A stretch of 64,000 nucleotides of DNA from an uncultured Bacteroides sp. (GCA_949285075.1 CASDXF010000032.1:1-64000); one strand, 5' to 3'; counted from the first letter of the stretch, positions 27,038-36,363 are shown. Notes: a model not told the origin generated them from the sequence alone. Made by a program: numbers and translations.

Positions 27038-27120
27038 TCCGCTCTTGGGCGGCCCTCCTCGCCGGAGGGGACAATCTAAATACTATTTAATACTAATTCT
27101 TTAATCAAACGAGTAGAACC

Positions 27121-29388
27121 ATGAAACGATTCGTGCGTTTACTATTGGGATGTCTCGTCCCTTGCTGTCTGTTGACGTCGTGCGCCTGCGGCGTGTCGGA
27201 GAAGACTCCGGTCGATTACGTCAATCCTTATATCGGGAACATCAGCCATCTGTTGGTTCCCACGTATCCTACCGTTCACTTGCCCAACAGCATGTTGCGC
27301 GTCTATCCCGAACGGGAGAACTTCACGGGCAATACCATCGCGGGACTGCCGCTCATCGTCACCAGTCACCGCGGAAGCTCAGCCTTCAACCTTAGCCCCT
27401 ATCAGGGAGAGCTGAAGGAGGCCAAGAGCATTATCGACTTCGGGTATGACAACGAAGTGATTAAGCCATACTATTATAGTGTAGACCTCGACGACGAGGG
27501 AGTGGGCGTGCAGTTCGCGCCCTCGCACCAGTCGGGCATTTACCGTATTGACTTCTCGCAGAAGGACAAGCCGGCCTACCTCATTTTCAACACCCGAAAC
27601 GGGGAGCTGACCACCGACGGACGGGCGGTCAGCGGATTCCAGAAGGTATGGGGCCGGACGAAGGTCTACATCTATCTGGAGACTGACAAGGCTCCGTTGA
27701 AAATCGGAACCCACAAAGGGGAACTGATTGACACGAACGACCGGACAACCGGAGGAAACAACGCCTACTACATCATGGAGTATCCGCAGGGAACCGGCGA
27801 GGTGACGCTGCGCTACGGCGTTTCCTTCATCTCGGCTGAGCAGGCGGAGAAGAACCTGCGCAGGGAGATTAAGGACTACGACCTGAAGGCGGTGGCCGAC
27901 GCGGGACGGAAACTGTGGAACGAGACGCTCGGCAAGATTCGCGTGAACGGCGGAACCGAGGACGAGCGTACCGTGTTCTACACCTCGCTCTACCGCACTT
28001 ACGAGCGCATGATTTGCATCTCCGAGGATGGTAGGTATTACAGTGCGTACGACGGACAGGTGCACGACGACGAGGGGACTCCCTTCTATGTGGACGACTG
28101 GATTTGGGATACCTACCGTGCGACTCACCCCTTGCGTCTCATCATCGACGCCGAGAAGGAGAGTGACATGATTAACTCCTTCATACGTATGGCCTACCAG
28201 ATGCCGCGCCATTGGATGCCTACCTTCCCCGAGGTGACGGGCGACAGCCGGCGCATGAACAGCAACCACGGCGTGGCCACGGTGCTCGACGCTTACAACA
28301 AGGGAATGCGCTCGTTCGACTTGGCGAAGGCCTACGAAGTCTGCAAGGCCGCCATTACGGAAAAGACGCTCGCCCCGTGGTCGTCGAAACCCGCCGGAGT
28401 GCTCGACCGCTTCTATAAGGAGCACGGCTATTTCCCCGCGTTGGCTGTGGGAGAGCAGGAGACAGTGCCTGAGGTACACTCGTGGGAGCGTCGTCAGCCG
28501 ATAGCCGTTACGTTGGGAACGGTGTACGACGAGTGGTGCTTGGGCAACATCGCCAAAGCGTTGGGCAACGAGCGGGAGGCCGACTACTTCCTGAAGCGTA
28601 GCCTGAACTACCGTAAGGTGTTCAACGAGGAGACTCGCTTCTTCCACCCGAAGGACTCGTTCGGCAACTTCATTCAGCCGTTCGACTATCGCTTCTCCAG
28701 TGGAGTGGGCGGGCGTGACGCTTATGACGAGAACAACGGATGGGTATACCGTTGGGACGTGCCCCACAACGTGGCCGACCTCGTGGAGATGATGGGCGGA
28801 AAGAAGAGCTTCGTCGAGGAACTGGAGCGGATGTACAGCACGCCGCTGGGCAAGGGAAGGCCCGACTTCCATTATCAGTTCGCCGACCATACAGGCAACG
28901 TGGGCCAGTTCTCGATGGGTAACGAGCCGGCCATGCACATTCCTTATCTATACAATTATGCCGGCGAGCCGTGGAGGACGCAGAAGCGCGTGCGCAACCT
29001 ATTGACGCAATGGTTCCGCAACGACCTGATGGGTATCCCCGGTGACGAGGACGGCGGCGGGCTTACGTCGTTCGTCGTGTTCTCGATGATAGGCTTCTAC
29101 CCCGTAACGCCCGGTCTGCCGATGTACACCATAGGAAGTCCGGTTTTCAAGGACGTGACGATACAGATGAGCAACGGAAGAAACTTCAGGGTGGTGTGCC
29201 GCGACTACTCGCCCGAAAACAAGTTCATACAGTCCGCCAAGCTGAACGGCAAGGAGTGGAACAAGTCGTGGTTCAGTCACGACGAGCTGATGGAAGGCGG
29301 AGTGTTGGAGCTTGTCATGGGCAAGCATCCCAACAAGGAGTGGGCTTCGGCTGACGATGCCGTGCCGCCTTCGTTCGAGATGGAATAA
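27121..29388 (+). CDS. Glycoside hydrolase family 92 alpha-mannosidase, lipoprotein
   Basis: A 755-residue exported protein with a hydrophobic signal MKRFVRLLLGCLVPCCLLTS and a lipobox cysteine at about residue 21. The GH92 N-terminal beta-sandwich starts VDYVNPYIGNISH; the (alpha/alpha)6 catalytic domain carries YVDDWIWDTYRATHPL near 322, GNEPAMHIPYLYNYAG near 600 and GDEDGGGLTSFVVFSMIGFY near 640, where the acidic residues bind calcium or act in catalysis. The family hydrolyses alpha-mannosides with inversion and is often used on host N-glycans or yeast mannan. No transporter pair is adjacent. A palindrome array and the GH10 gene follow. Confidence 0.92.
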   Translation: MKRFVRLLLGCLVPCCLLTSCACGVSEKTPVDYVNPYIGNISHLLVPTYPTVHLPNSMLRVYPERENFTGNTIAGLPLIVTSHRGSSAFNLSPYQGELKEAKSIIDFGYDNEVIKPYYYSVDLDDEGVGVQFAPSHQSGIYRIDFSQKDKPAYLIFNTRNGELTTDGRAVSGFQKVWGRTKVYIYLETDKAPLKIGTHKGELIDTNDRTTGGNNAYYIMEYPQGTGEVTLRYGVSFISAEQAEKNLRREIKDYDLKAVADAGRKLWNETLGKIRVNGGTEDERTVFYTSLYRTYERMICISEDGRYYSAYDGQVHDDEGTPFYVDDWIWDTYRATHPLRLIIDAEKESDMINSFIRMAYQMPRHWMPTFPEVTGDSRRMNSNHGVATVLDAYNKGMRSFDLAKAYEVCKAAITEKTLAPWSSKPAGVLDRFYKEHGYFPALAVGEQETVPEVHSWERRQPIAVTLGTVYDEWCLGNIAKALGNEREADYFLKRSLNYRKVFNEETRFFHPKDSFGNFIQPFDYRFSSGVGGRDAYDENNGWVYRWDVPHNVADLVEMMGGKKSFVEELERMYSTPLGKGRPDFHYQFADHTGNVGQFSMGNEPAMHIPYLYNYAGEPWRTQKRVRNLLTQWFRNDLMGIPGDEDGGGLTSFVVFSMIGFYPVTPGLPMYTIGSPVFKDVTIQMSNGRNFRVVCRDYSPENKFIQSAKLNGKEWNKSWFSHDELMEGGVLELVMGKHPNKEWASADDAVPPSFEME

Positions 29389-29541
29389 ACACCCTCCGCG
29401 GGTGAAAGGTGAGGCGCTCCGGACGCTCCCGGAGCGCTCTCGTTTTTAGCCCTCTTCCGCCTTCCTTCGGTTTCTTTCCGGAACGGACAGGTGTATATTC
29501 TTTTCTTAACTTAGGCTTATTACGTAACTATTTGGTAATCA

Positions 29542-29645
29542 GTAGTGACTATAAAACGCTTGTCTAGTGTCGGACTAGAGGCTGTCTAATGTCGGACTAG
29601 TGCCCCTCTAGTGTCGGACTAGAGACCGTTTAGTGCCGGACTAAT
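29542..29645. repeat. 22-bp phased palindrome array (CTAGT...ACTAG type)
   Basis: CTAGTGTCGGACTAG-like units start at 29564, 29586, 29608 and 29630, exactly 22 bp apart; a degenerate one fits at 29542. They occupy the gap between the GH92 and GH10 genes, ending about 70 bases before the GH10 start. Confidence 0.85.
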
Positions 29646-29718
29646 CGTCGGGGCGTTTCGCTGTAAAGAATAATGGAAGAGGAAATGTCGATTCACTTAC
29701 AAATAACGTTGATTGAGG

Positions 29719-30855
29719 ATGAAAGCATTCAGAGCATTGGTATTGGCCGTCGGTTCGCTGACGTGGGCGGCGGCCGCGGCGCAGGAGGCCCGGACGCTGC
29801 GCGAGGCCTTCGAGGGAAAGTTCCTGATAGGAGCGGCGGTTAACGAACGGCAGTTCACGGGGGCTGACACGGCGGGTGTCCGTGTATTGAAGGAGCATTT
29901 CAACGCGGTGGTTGCGGAGAACTGCATGAAGTGCCAGTCCCTGCATCCGGAGGAGAACCGCTACGACTTCACGCGGGCCGACCGTTTCGTCGACTTCGCC
30001 GAGAAGAACGGCATGACGGTCATAGGCCACACGCTGATATGGCACTCGCAGTTGCCCGACTGGTTCTGCTCGGACGGGAAGGGAGGGAACGCCTCTCCCG
30101 AACTCCTGAAGCGGCGGATGAAGGAGCACATCACCGCCGTCGTGGGCCGCTACAAGGGCCGCGTCAAGGGGTGGGACGTGGTGAACGAGGCCATAGAGGA
30201 CAACGGCTCGTTCCGCAAGAGTAAGTTCTACGAGATTCTGGGGCCGGAGTACATCTACCTCGCCTTTCAGTACGCTCACGAGGCCGACCCCGAAGCGGAG
30301 CTTTACTATAACGACTACTCGATGGCCAACCCCGGCAAGCGTGAGGGCGTGGTCCGCTTGGTCAAGGAACTGAAGCGGCGGGGACTGCGCGTCGACGCGG
30401 TGGGGATGCAGGCGCATCTCGGTATGGAGTGGCCTCCGGTGGACGGATTCGAGAAGAGTATGCTCGCCTTTGCCGGGGCGGGAGTCAAAGTGATGATTAC
30501 CGAGCTTGACCTTTCCGCACTGCCCGCTCCGAGGGCGAACGTGGGAGCTAACATCGCGGACACGGCGGAATACCGGAAAGAGCTGAATCCTTATCCGGAC
30601 GGACTGCCGAAGGAGCTGTCGGACGCATGGATGGAGCGGATGGGCGACTTCTTCTCCCTCTTCCTGAAGCATCGAGACATCGTGACGAGGGTCAACCTCT
30701 GGGGCGTGGCCGACGGCGACTCGTGGCTGAACTACTGGCCCGTGAGCGGGCGGACGGACTATCCTTTACTGTTTGACCGCTCTCATCGCCCCAAGCCGGT
30801 AGTGGACCGAATCATCAGGGAAGCGTCGACCGTCGGTACAGAGAAAACAAACTAA
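29719..30855 (+). CDS. GH10 endo-1,4-beta-xylanase
   Basis: A 378-residue exported enzyme starting [20 protein letters not shown] with a signal peptide cut near residue 22. GH10 (beta/alpha)8 barrel: the acid/base is E157 in [10 protein letters not shown] and the nucleophile E262 in [21 protein letters not shown] near 102 lines the subsites. It cleaves beta-1,4-xylan internally with retention. No carbohydrate-binding module is inserted. The preceding 22-bp array may contain its regulatory region. A conserved protein gene follows 12 bases later. Confidence 0.93.
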   Translation: MKAFRALVLAVGSLTWAAAAAQEARTLREAFEGKFLIGAAVNERQFTGADTAGVRVLKEHFNAVVAENCMKCQSLHPEENRYDFTRADRFVDFAEKNGMTVIGHTLIWHSQLPDWFCSDGKGGNASPELLKRRMKEHITAVVGRYKGRVKGWDVVNEAIEDNGSFRKSKFYEILGPEYIYLAFQYAHEADPEAELYYNDYSMANPGKREGVVRLVKELKRRGLRVDAVGMQAHLGMEWPPVDGFEKSMLAFAGAGVKVMITELDLSALPAPRANVGANIADTAEYRKELNPYPDGLPKELSDAWMERMGDFFSLFLKHRDIVTRVNLWGVADGDSWLNYWPVSGRTDYPLLFDRSHRPKPVVDRIIREASTVGTEKTN

Positions 30856-30867
30856 AAAACGTGTACA

Positions 30868-31392
30868 ATGAAAGGAAATGACTACTTGCACTCCCTCTCT
30901 AAGGAGCGGCTTATCGAGCTAATCGAGGCGTACTCGAAAAACTGGCTGGCTATGGACGGCGTATGGTTCCAGTCCGTAGAGCGGAAACTGGGCATGGACG
31001 AGGCGATGTACCACGACGCTGAGGCGTGGCGGACGTTCACCGTCGTCGAGGCGCGCAGGATAAAGCAGTTTCTCGGCCTGCCCGAGCGTCCCGGACTGGA
31101 GGGACTGGCCCGCGCGTTGAGGCTGCGTTTCTACGCCAACATCAACGATGACGAGATAACCGTCGGCCCGGACGGAAAGACCCTGACCTACCGCACCCTG
31201 AACTGCCGCGTGCAGTCGGCCCGCAGCCGCAAGGGGATGGCGTGGCACCCCTGCAAGCCCGTCGGCCTTATCGAGTATAGCGGCTTCGCCCGAACCATAG
31301 ACGACCGCATCTCGTGCGAGTGCGTCAGCTGCTATCCCGACATCACCGACGAAGGCTGCGCCTGCTCATGGCGGTTCACCCTGAACGGCTGA
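30868..31392 (+). CDS. Conserved cysteine-containing protein (DUF6125-like)
   Basis: A 174-residue cytoplasmic protein. KERLIELIEAYSKNWLAMDG and WFQSVERKLGMDEAMYHD form the N-terminal helical half; the C-terminal half has C-rich motifs: LNCRVQSARSRKG, WHPCKP, and SCECVSCYPD with DEGCACSWRF near the end. The cysteine set suggests a metal or iron-sulfur site. It resembles a conserved uncharacterised family (DUF6125) found in gut anaerobes; no function is established. It starts 12 bases after the GH10 gene, though the two need not be related. Confidence 0.7.
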   Translation: MKGNDYLHSLSKERLIELIEAYSKNWLAMDGVWFQSVERKLGMDEAMYHDAEAWRTFTVVEARRIKQFLGLPERPGLEGLARALRLRFYANINDDEITVGPDGKTLTYRTLNCRVQSARSRKGMAWHPCKPVGLIEYSGFARTIDDRISCECVSCYPDITDEGCACSWRFTLNG

Positions 31393-31394
31393 GG

Positions 31395-31450
31395 AAAAAG
31401 AGAAGGGCCGCTTTAGCCTGCGATTAGCGAGGTTAAGGCGGCTCTTTTTG
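31395..31450. terminator. Bidirectional terminator between two convergent genes
   Basis: A stem of GCCGCTTTAGCCT with AGGTTAAGGCGGC around a short loop, flanked by AAAAAGAGAA on the left and TCTTTTTG on the right. It can serve both the 30868 gene (plus) and mdh (minus). Confidence 0.85.
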
Positions 31451-31466
31451 TTCGTCACCTTCCGGT

Positions 31467-32468
31467 TCATGCTATGTTCGGGTTCAGCGAACGCCATTCC
31501 CTAACGGGAGGAAGGACTCCCGTCGCTATGACCTCGTCGCGTAGCTCGCACAAGTGCCCGTAACTCTTTTCCAGTTCCGCCTGTTCTGCGGAAGTACCCT
31601 TCACCTCCTCGTAGTGTATGCCGTCCTTCGTGATGGATGTTTCCATCGCCATCATGACGTGGTTGAACCTGTCATCCGAGACGTACGTTCCCGACGGCCA
31701 CTGGAAAGATTCTCCGCCCATAGCGGCCGCTATCATCTTGACTGACAAGTATGCCGGGCTTTGGAATGAGGAACGTCCCCTCAGTTCAATGATGCGTTTG
31801 CCTCCCTGAACCACTCGGGTCTTCATCGCCTCCCACTCGTCAAGCGGTAGCTGGTCGGTTCCGATGAGGGCGTTCAGCGGTTCTCCGTTCACCGTGGCCG
31901 TAGAGGTGAACACGGCCATCTGTTCTCCGTGTCCGCCGTACGTGCGGCAGTTATGTACCTTTGACGCCGGTATGCGGAAATACTTCGCTAATTCGTGTTG
32001 CAACCGGGTGCTGTCCAATGCCGCCAACGTAGAGACTTGCGAGGGTTTCAGTCCCGAGTACAGTAGCGTGATAAGTCCGGTAATGTCCGCCGGATTGAAG
32101 ATGACTGTCACGTGCTTCGTCTCCGGACAGTATCGCCTGATGTTTTTCCCGAGTTCGGCGGCGATTTCCGCATTGCCTTTCAGCAAGTCTTCCCGGGTCA
32201 TTCCCGCTTTGCGGGCCGCTCCGCCCGAAGACACGACGTAAGCGGCTCCCGCCAACGCCTCTCCGATATCCGACGTGTAAGTCAGGTTCGTGTCCTTGAA
32301 TCCGCAGTGGTACAGTTCCTCCGCCACTCCTTCCAGAGCCGGAGCGAAAGGGTCGTACAGGCAGATGTTGGGTGTAAGTTTCATCATCATGGCTGTTTGC
32401 GCCATATTAGAGCCGATCATTCCGGCCGCTCCCACAATCGTGAGCTTTTCGTTTGTTAGAAAATCCAT
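31467..32468 (-). CDS. mdh: Malate dehydrogenase
   Basis: A 333-residue enzyme of the LDH/MDH family that interconverts malate and oxaloacetate with NAD. LTIVGAAGMIGSNMAQTA is the N-terminal Rossmann motif, VSSGGAARKAGMTRED near 92 holds the substrate arginine loop, and TYGGHGEQMAVF near 183 carries the catalytic histidine. The sequence has the form usual in Bacteroides, where the enzyme works in the reductive branch to fumarate and succinate. I chose the ATG at 32468; one three codons upstream (32477) is possible. Longer in-frame extensions to 32690 lack homology. Confidence 0.92.
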   Translation of the reverse strand: MDFLTNEKLTIVGAAGMIGSNMAQTAMMMKLTPNICLYDPFAPALEGVAEELYHCGFKDTNLTYTSDIGEALAGAAYVVSSGGAARKAGMTREDLLKGNAEIAAELGKNIRRYCPETKHVTVIFNPADITGLITLLYSGLKPSQVSTLAALDSTRLQHELAKYFRIPASKVHNCRTYGGHGEQMAVFTSTATVNGEPLNALIGTDQLPLDEWEAMKTRVVQGGKRIIELRGRSSFQSPAYLSVKMIAAAMGGESFQWPSGTYVSDDRFNHVMMAMETSITKDGIHYEEVKGTSAEQAELEKSYGHLCELRDEVIATGVLPPVREWRSLNPNIA

Positions 32469-32656
32469 AGTAAACATATCTGTATTAGGGTAAATTCGTT
32501 TTTTAATATATAAGGATAACGTTCTCGCTGAGGTTTTGTTTGCTTGAATCACCTGTTTTTCCGTTTGTCCGTGAAACCGTACGCTGTAGTGGTGGGCGGT
32601 ATGCCTCTTTCTCTTTCGCCGTAGGTCAATAGTCGGCATATCCATTTTCGGCGGAT

Positions 32657-33200
32657 TCTTAAAAACAGACCATTCTGAAAAATGGAACATTCTGATGCCT
32701 CAGAATCGCGATAATTCCGGCCGGAGTACGCCTCGGACGGAAAGAACGCGGCGTAGAGGCGTTGGCGAAATTCAGTCTGTTCGTCAATGGTGTGTCAGGC
32801 TGACTTTCTGCTTTTGTCCTACGATGGTTCGTTTCTTTCTGATGTCAGACTCCTTCGTTTGGCGTAAAAAGGACAGTTTCTTCCGTTTCGGAATTTTCGG
32901 GCAATTAGGAGCGGAAAGGCGTGAAATCCCTCTCGAAAACGCCGGAAAGCCGTTCCCCGATTGTGGTGTCGCCCTGCGGCTCATGAGCCGTGGCCCTATT
33001 TCTCCCGAGCCGTAGCCCCGCGGCTCACGCCGTTTTTCTCTTTTTCTCATCTTTCAGACGGCTTTTCGGACGTGCGAATGGCCGTTTTCGCCCCGAAAAA
33101 CGGAGTAAATACGCGTTTTTTCACGTGCTCCGGCGGCTAATTGCCTCCTTTTTCCGATGTCTCTTTCGAGCCCGAATCTTAAAAATGGAACATTTTGGCG
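32657..33200. repeat. Long dispersed repeat, copy 2 (about 544 bp)
   Basis: Partner of 24287-24820: same opening (CTTAAAAACAGACCATTCTG), the 120-bp block with CGCGATAATTCCG and GGAGTACG, AGCGGAAAGGCGTGAAAT near 32907 and closing CTTAAAAATGGAACATTTT. It contains a diverged, inverted GGCTC element at 32971-33027 (TGAGCCG/CGGCTCA arms). No gene in 32470-33287. Confidence 0.75.
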
Positions 33201-33287
33201 GATGTTTTCGGAGGCCCTCGCCGTCTCCGTAACTGGCGCTCCGCGAAACTTTCTTCCGGAAATTCGGGGCGATTTCTTAAAATCGCT

Positions 33288-33295
33288 TATCTTTG
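33288..33295 (+). promoter_or_regulatory. Promoter element of cvfB
   Basis: TATCTTTG, 18 bases before the ATG at 33313. Confidence 0.6.
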
Positions 33296-33312
33296 TATCT
33301 CGTTAAAAAGAA

Positions 33313-34170
33313 ATGCAGAGTATGAGCATCAAATTAGGCAAGTTTAATCAGTTGGAAGTCGTCAAGCGGGTAGACTTCGGCCTCTATCTCGACGGCGGAG
33401 AGGAAGGTGAGATACTGCTCCCCTCCCGTTACGTGCCCGAGGGCTGCGAGGTGGGCGATATGCTGAACGTATTCCTTTATTTAGATATGGAAGAGCGGCT
33501 GATAGCCACTACCCAAACTCCTTTGGCGCAGGTGGGCCAGTTCGCTTACCTGCAAGTGGCGTGGGTCAATCAGTACGGAGCCTTTCTCGACTGGGGACTG
33601 ATGAAAGACCTTTTTGTTCCTTTCAGGGAGCAGAAAGCCCGTATGGAGAAAGGTAGGAGGTATATGGTGCATGTCCACATCGACGAGGAGAGCTACCGTA
33701 TCGTCGCTTCGGCTAGGGTGGAACGCTACTTGTCGACGGAGCGTCCCGACTATCTTCCGGGCGAGGAGGTGGACATACAGGTGTGGCAGCGTACCGACTT
33801 GGGCTTCAAGGTGATTATCGACGACAAGTACGCCGGACTGCTCTATGAGAACGAGGTGTTTCGCGCGTTGGAGCCGGGCATGCGCACGACGGCCTTCGTG
33901 AAGCAGGTGCGCGAGGACGGCAAGATAGACCTTTCGCTCCAGAAGACGGGTTTCGAGCGGATAGAGGACTTCTCGAAGACGCTGTTTGAGTATATCCGGA
34001 CGCGTGGGGGGCGAATCAATCTGAACGACAAGAGTCCGGCGGACGAGATATACGCCGTGTTCGGCGTAAGCAAGAAGACCTTCAAGAAAGGCGTGGGCGA
34101 CTTGTATAAGAAGCGCCTGATTCTGCTGTCGGACGGAGGGATAACGCTTGCGGATGCCGAAGCGGAATAG
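33313..34170 (+). CDS. S1 RNA-binding domain protein, CvfB/YitL family
   Basis: A 285-residue cytoplasmic protein built of consecutive S1/OB-type domains: about residues 5-65 (VVKRVDFGLYLDGG, LLPSRYVPEG), 70-140 (LQVAWVNQYGAFLDWGLMKD) and 150-210 (QRTDLGFKVIIDDKYAGLLY), and a C-terminal winged helix from about 220 (ADEIYAVFGVSKKTFKKGVG). This is the complete CvfB architecture. CvfB binds RNA and affects virulence gene expression in staphylococci; the role in Bacteroidales is not established. Monocistronic with its own promoter and terminator. An alternative start is the ATG at 33322. Confidence 0.9.
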   Translation: MQSMSIKLGKFNQLEVVKRVDFGLYLDGGEEGEILLPSRYVPEGCEVGDMLNVFLYLDMEERLIATTQTPLAQVGQFAYLQVAWVNQYGAFLDWGLMKDLFVPFREQKARMEKGRRYMVHVHIDEESYRIVASARVERYLSTERPDYLPGEEVDIQVWQRTDLGFKVIIDDKYAGLLYENEVFRALEPGMRTTAFVKQVREDGKIDLSLQKTGFERIEDFSKTLFEYIRTRGGRINLNDKSPADEIYAVFGVSKKTFKKGVGDLYKKRLILLSDGGITLADAEAE

Positions 34171-34203
34171 GGATTTCCCTATTTAAAAATAGAGAGAATA
34201 AGT

Positions 34204-34233
34204 GGGGCGGGGATTTTCCTCGCCCTATTTTTG
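34204..34233 (+). terminator. Terminator after cvfB
   Basis: GGGCGGGG (34205-34212) pairs with CCTCGCCC (34218-34225), then TATTTTTG. Confidence 0.75.
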
Positions 34234-34257
34234 TGCTGTGAATAAAACATTGTTACT

Positions 34258-34902
34258 ATGCGTGCGATTATCATTGGGCTTTGTCTGCTGTGTGTCTCCC
34301 CGCTGCTCAGGGCGCGGTCGGTCGACGGCGTCGGCGTATATGGAGGCGGCGCTCCCGTGCTGGTCTATGTCGACGGCGAGCGGGTATGCCCTCCTTCATC
34401 CACTTGCTTTATAGCCAATCTCCCCGCGGGACGATACCTCATCGAGGTGTTCGAGGCGGCGCATCCCCTTATGGGCGAGCGTTCGGGGAAAGGAAGGCGG
34501 CTGTTCAGCGAACGTGTCCACTTCGACGGCAAGGGCGTGAAGCGCATCGTACTGGACGGCCGGCGGCCGGAGGTGGGATACGAATCGGGCCTCGGCGTAA
34601 TGGAGCCGGAGCTGTTCGAGCAGTTTCTCAAGGCGGTAGAGAAAGAGTCCTTTTCGGACAATATGATGAAGATGATAAAGAACTCGTTGCCTACTACCCG
34701 GTTTACTTCGGCGCAGTGCGTCGCCCTCGCCGGGCTGTTCTCCTTCGAGAGCAAGAAGGTGGAGTTGATGAAGCTCCTCTATCCCAATGTGGCGGACAAG
34801 GAGGCTTTCTTCACCGTAGTCAGCACGTTGCAATTCTCTTCCGACAGAGAGAAGGTGAACAAGTTCGTTCGGGAGTGGTCGAAAGGCGCTCACCGGCCCT
34901 AA
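34258..34902 (+). CDS. Secreted DUF4476 domain protein
   Basis: A 214-residue exported protein with signal MRAIIIGLCLLCVSPLLRA. The middle (about residues 25-105) is a beta-rich segment; the C-terminal 95 residues are a helical DUF4476 domain (FEQFLKAVEKESFSDNMMKM, TTRFTSAQCVALAGLFSFES, FFTVVSTLQFSSDREKVNKF). DUF4476 occurs in Bacteroidetes and some proteobacterial secreted proteins and its function is unknown. It is followed by two other small envelope genes on the same strand (19 and 49 bases apart), likely one unit. Confidence 0.78.
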   Translation: MRAIIIGLCLLCVSPLLRARSVDGVGVYGGGAPVLVYVDGERVCPPSSTCFIANLPAGRYLIEVFEAAHPLMGERSGKGRRLFSERVHFDGKGVKRIVLDGRRPEVGYESGLGVMEPELFEQFLKAVEKESFSDNMMKMIKNSLPTTRFTSAQCVALAGLFSFESKKVELMKLLYPNVADKEAFFTVVSTLQFSSDREKVNKFVREWSKGAHRP

Positions 34903-34921
34903 CGCTAAGGAGGATAAGCTG

Positions 34922-35242
34922 ATGAAGTGGAAATGTTTGGCCTTATGCCTGTTCGTGTCGGTGTTGAACGCCGGATGTGTGTCCTATTATGTTTCCAATA
35001 AGCAGATGATGGATATACGGAAAGGGATGACCGTCGAGGAGGTGGGCCGTATCTTGGGCGAACCGGACTACCGGCGTTTCGAGGGGGATTTGGAGGAATG
35101 GGAGTATCGCCGTGATAAGGGTACGCCGTTCACTCCGGCTCCGGTGACCATCATCGTTCAGTTTATAGGCAACGAGGTCATCAGCATGGATACTTACAGC
35201 GGCGGAGATAGGCCGGCGTTACCTCCCCACCCGGTGCGGTAG
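34922..35242 (+). CDS. BamE/SmpA-like lipoprotein
   Basis: A 106-residue lipoprotein with signal MKWKCLALCLFVSVLNAGC, acylated cysteine at residue 19. The rest fits the SmpA/OmlA (BamE) fold: IRKGMTVEEVGRILGEPDY near residue 33, then EEWEYRR and a beta hairpin. In proteobacteria BamE supports outer membrane protein assembly. Bacteroidetes carry many small lipoproteins with this fold of unknown role, so assigning it to the BAM complex would be premature. Flanked by other secreted protein genes in one direction. Confidence 0.7.
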   Translation: MKWKCLALCLFVSVLNAGCVSYYVSNKQMMDIRKGMTVEEVGRILGEPDYRRFEGDLEEWEYRRDKGTPFTPAPVTIIVQFIGNEVISMDTYSGGDRPALPPHPVR

Positions 35243-35291
35243 CCTGAATCAGATGAAAGGTTAAGTGAATTAAATAATAGGAGGATAAGCG

Positions 35292-36146
35292 ATGAAACGG
35301 ATATTTTTCTTGGTTTTCGTGGCGGGGCTGCTGGTATGCGCCCGGACAATGGCTTCCATGTCTATCGGTACGGTACGTGAGGAAACCCGCTTCCTGACCG
35401 ACAAGATGGCGTATGAACTTAGCCTGACCACGCCGCAGTATAACGACGTTTACGAAATCAATTACGACTTTATCTATACGGTCCGCTATCTGCTTGACGG
35501 GGTGGCCCGGGGAGATGCCGGAGCCTTGTCCGACTATTACGAGGCGCTGGACATCCGTAACGACGACCTTCGTTGGGTACTGAGCGACTTTCAGTATCGC
35601 CGGTTTCTGCGTGCGGAGTATTTCTGCAATCCGATAGATTTGTCGGGAGGGCGGTGGACATTTCGCGTTTATGTGAATTATCCGAACCGTAGCCTGTTCT
35701 ATTTCGGCATTCCTCCTCATTATTATACTTATAGGGGAGCGCATCGTCGGCCCGGATTCCATCATGTGAGTTTCTACCGGGGAAGGTATCATGACCTGCG
35801 CCATTATCCCGAGCCGTATAGGGTGAGGCCTCCCAGACGGCCTGTTCGTCCGGAGCGTCCGGTCGCGCCGCACCGTCCCGTGGCTCCGAGGCCGCCCGAG
35901 CATGTAAGGCCTCCCCGTCCGAAGCCGGAACACAGGCCCGCGCCTCAGCGTAAGCCTTCGACGGTAAGGCCCTCTTCTCCGGACGCTCCGGAACGCCCCT
36001 CAAGGCGACCTTCCGCTCCGGACAGAAAGGAACGGGTGCAAAGGCGCGCTACCACAGTGGAAAAAACAGGCGGGAGGGGGGAAGCTCCCAAGCGGGAATC
36101 TGGCCGTAAAAGAGAAGGAGAGGCCACCCGAAGCGTGCGAAGATAA
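35292..36146 (+). CDS. Secreted protein with long Pro/Arg-rich C-terminus
   Basis: A 284-residue exported protein with signal MKRIFFLVFVAGLLVCARTMA. Residues 25-130 form a helical domain (EETRFLTDKMAYELSLTTPQ, VRYLLDGVARGDAGALSDYY) followed by a Tyr/His-rich link (FGIPPHYYTYRGAHRR). From about residue 178 to the end it is low-complexity, dominated by Pro and Arg with repeats such as RPERPVAPHRPVAPRPPEHV, later Ser/Lys/Glu. Such a tail is likely disordered and strongly basic; it could bind cell wall, LPS or nucleic acid. I do not recognise a named family. An unknown lipid- or peptidoglycan-associated role is possible. Confidence 0.7.
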   Translation: MKRIFFLVFVAGLLVCARTMASMSIGTVREETRFLTDKMAYELSLTTPQYNDVYEINYDFIYTVRYLLDGVARGDAGALSDYYEALDIRNDDLRWVLSDFQYRRFLRAEYFCNPIDLSGGRWTFRVYVNYPNRSLFYFGIPPHYYTYRGAHRRPGFHHVSFYRGRYHDLRHYPEPYRVRPPRRPVRPERPVAPHRPVAPRPPEHVRPPRPKPEHRPAPQRKPSTVRPSSPDAPERPSRRPSAPDRKERVQRRATTVEKTGGRGEAPKRESGRKREGEATRSVRR

Positions 36147-36182
36147 TTAATAAGACAGTTTTTTGTTTCATAGTTTCCATAA

Positions 36183-36240
36183 AATGAAAACCGGCTACCG
36201 TCGAGAGCTAAGCGGCGGGAGTCGGCTTTTCTCTTTTTTT
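36183..36240 (+). terminator. Terminator after the Pro/Arg-rich gene
   Basis: AAAACCGGCT...AGTCGGCTTTT with an inner CCGTCG/CGGCGG pairing, followed by TCTTTTTTT. Confidence 0.7.
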
Positions 36241-36275
36241 CTATGCTACGGTATGGTTTATACAGCAGAATGTTA

Positions 36276-36283
36276 TAATTTCG
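36276..36283 (+). promoter_or_regulatory. Promoter-like element before asd
   Basis: TAATTTCG, one change from TAnnTTTG, 81 bases before the asd ATG. Confidence 0.4.
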
Positions 36284-36363
36284 CGACCAAATCTTTATTA
36301 TCCTGATAGAGGTAGGGTAAAAGAGAACCATTTATTATTCACAATTCTAAGAAAACAGAGAAG

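Noticed and set aside
27379-28938. 519-codon frame opposite the GH92 gene
   Set aside because: Antisense shadow of a well-supported gene, low-complexity V/H/R-rich translation.
32469-32690. N-terminal extension of mdh
   Set aside because: No similarity to the family; the Rossmann motif begins just after the ATG at 32468.
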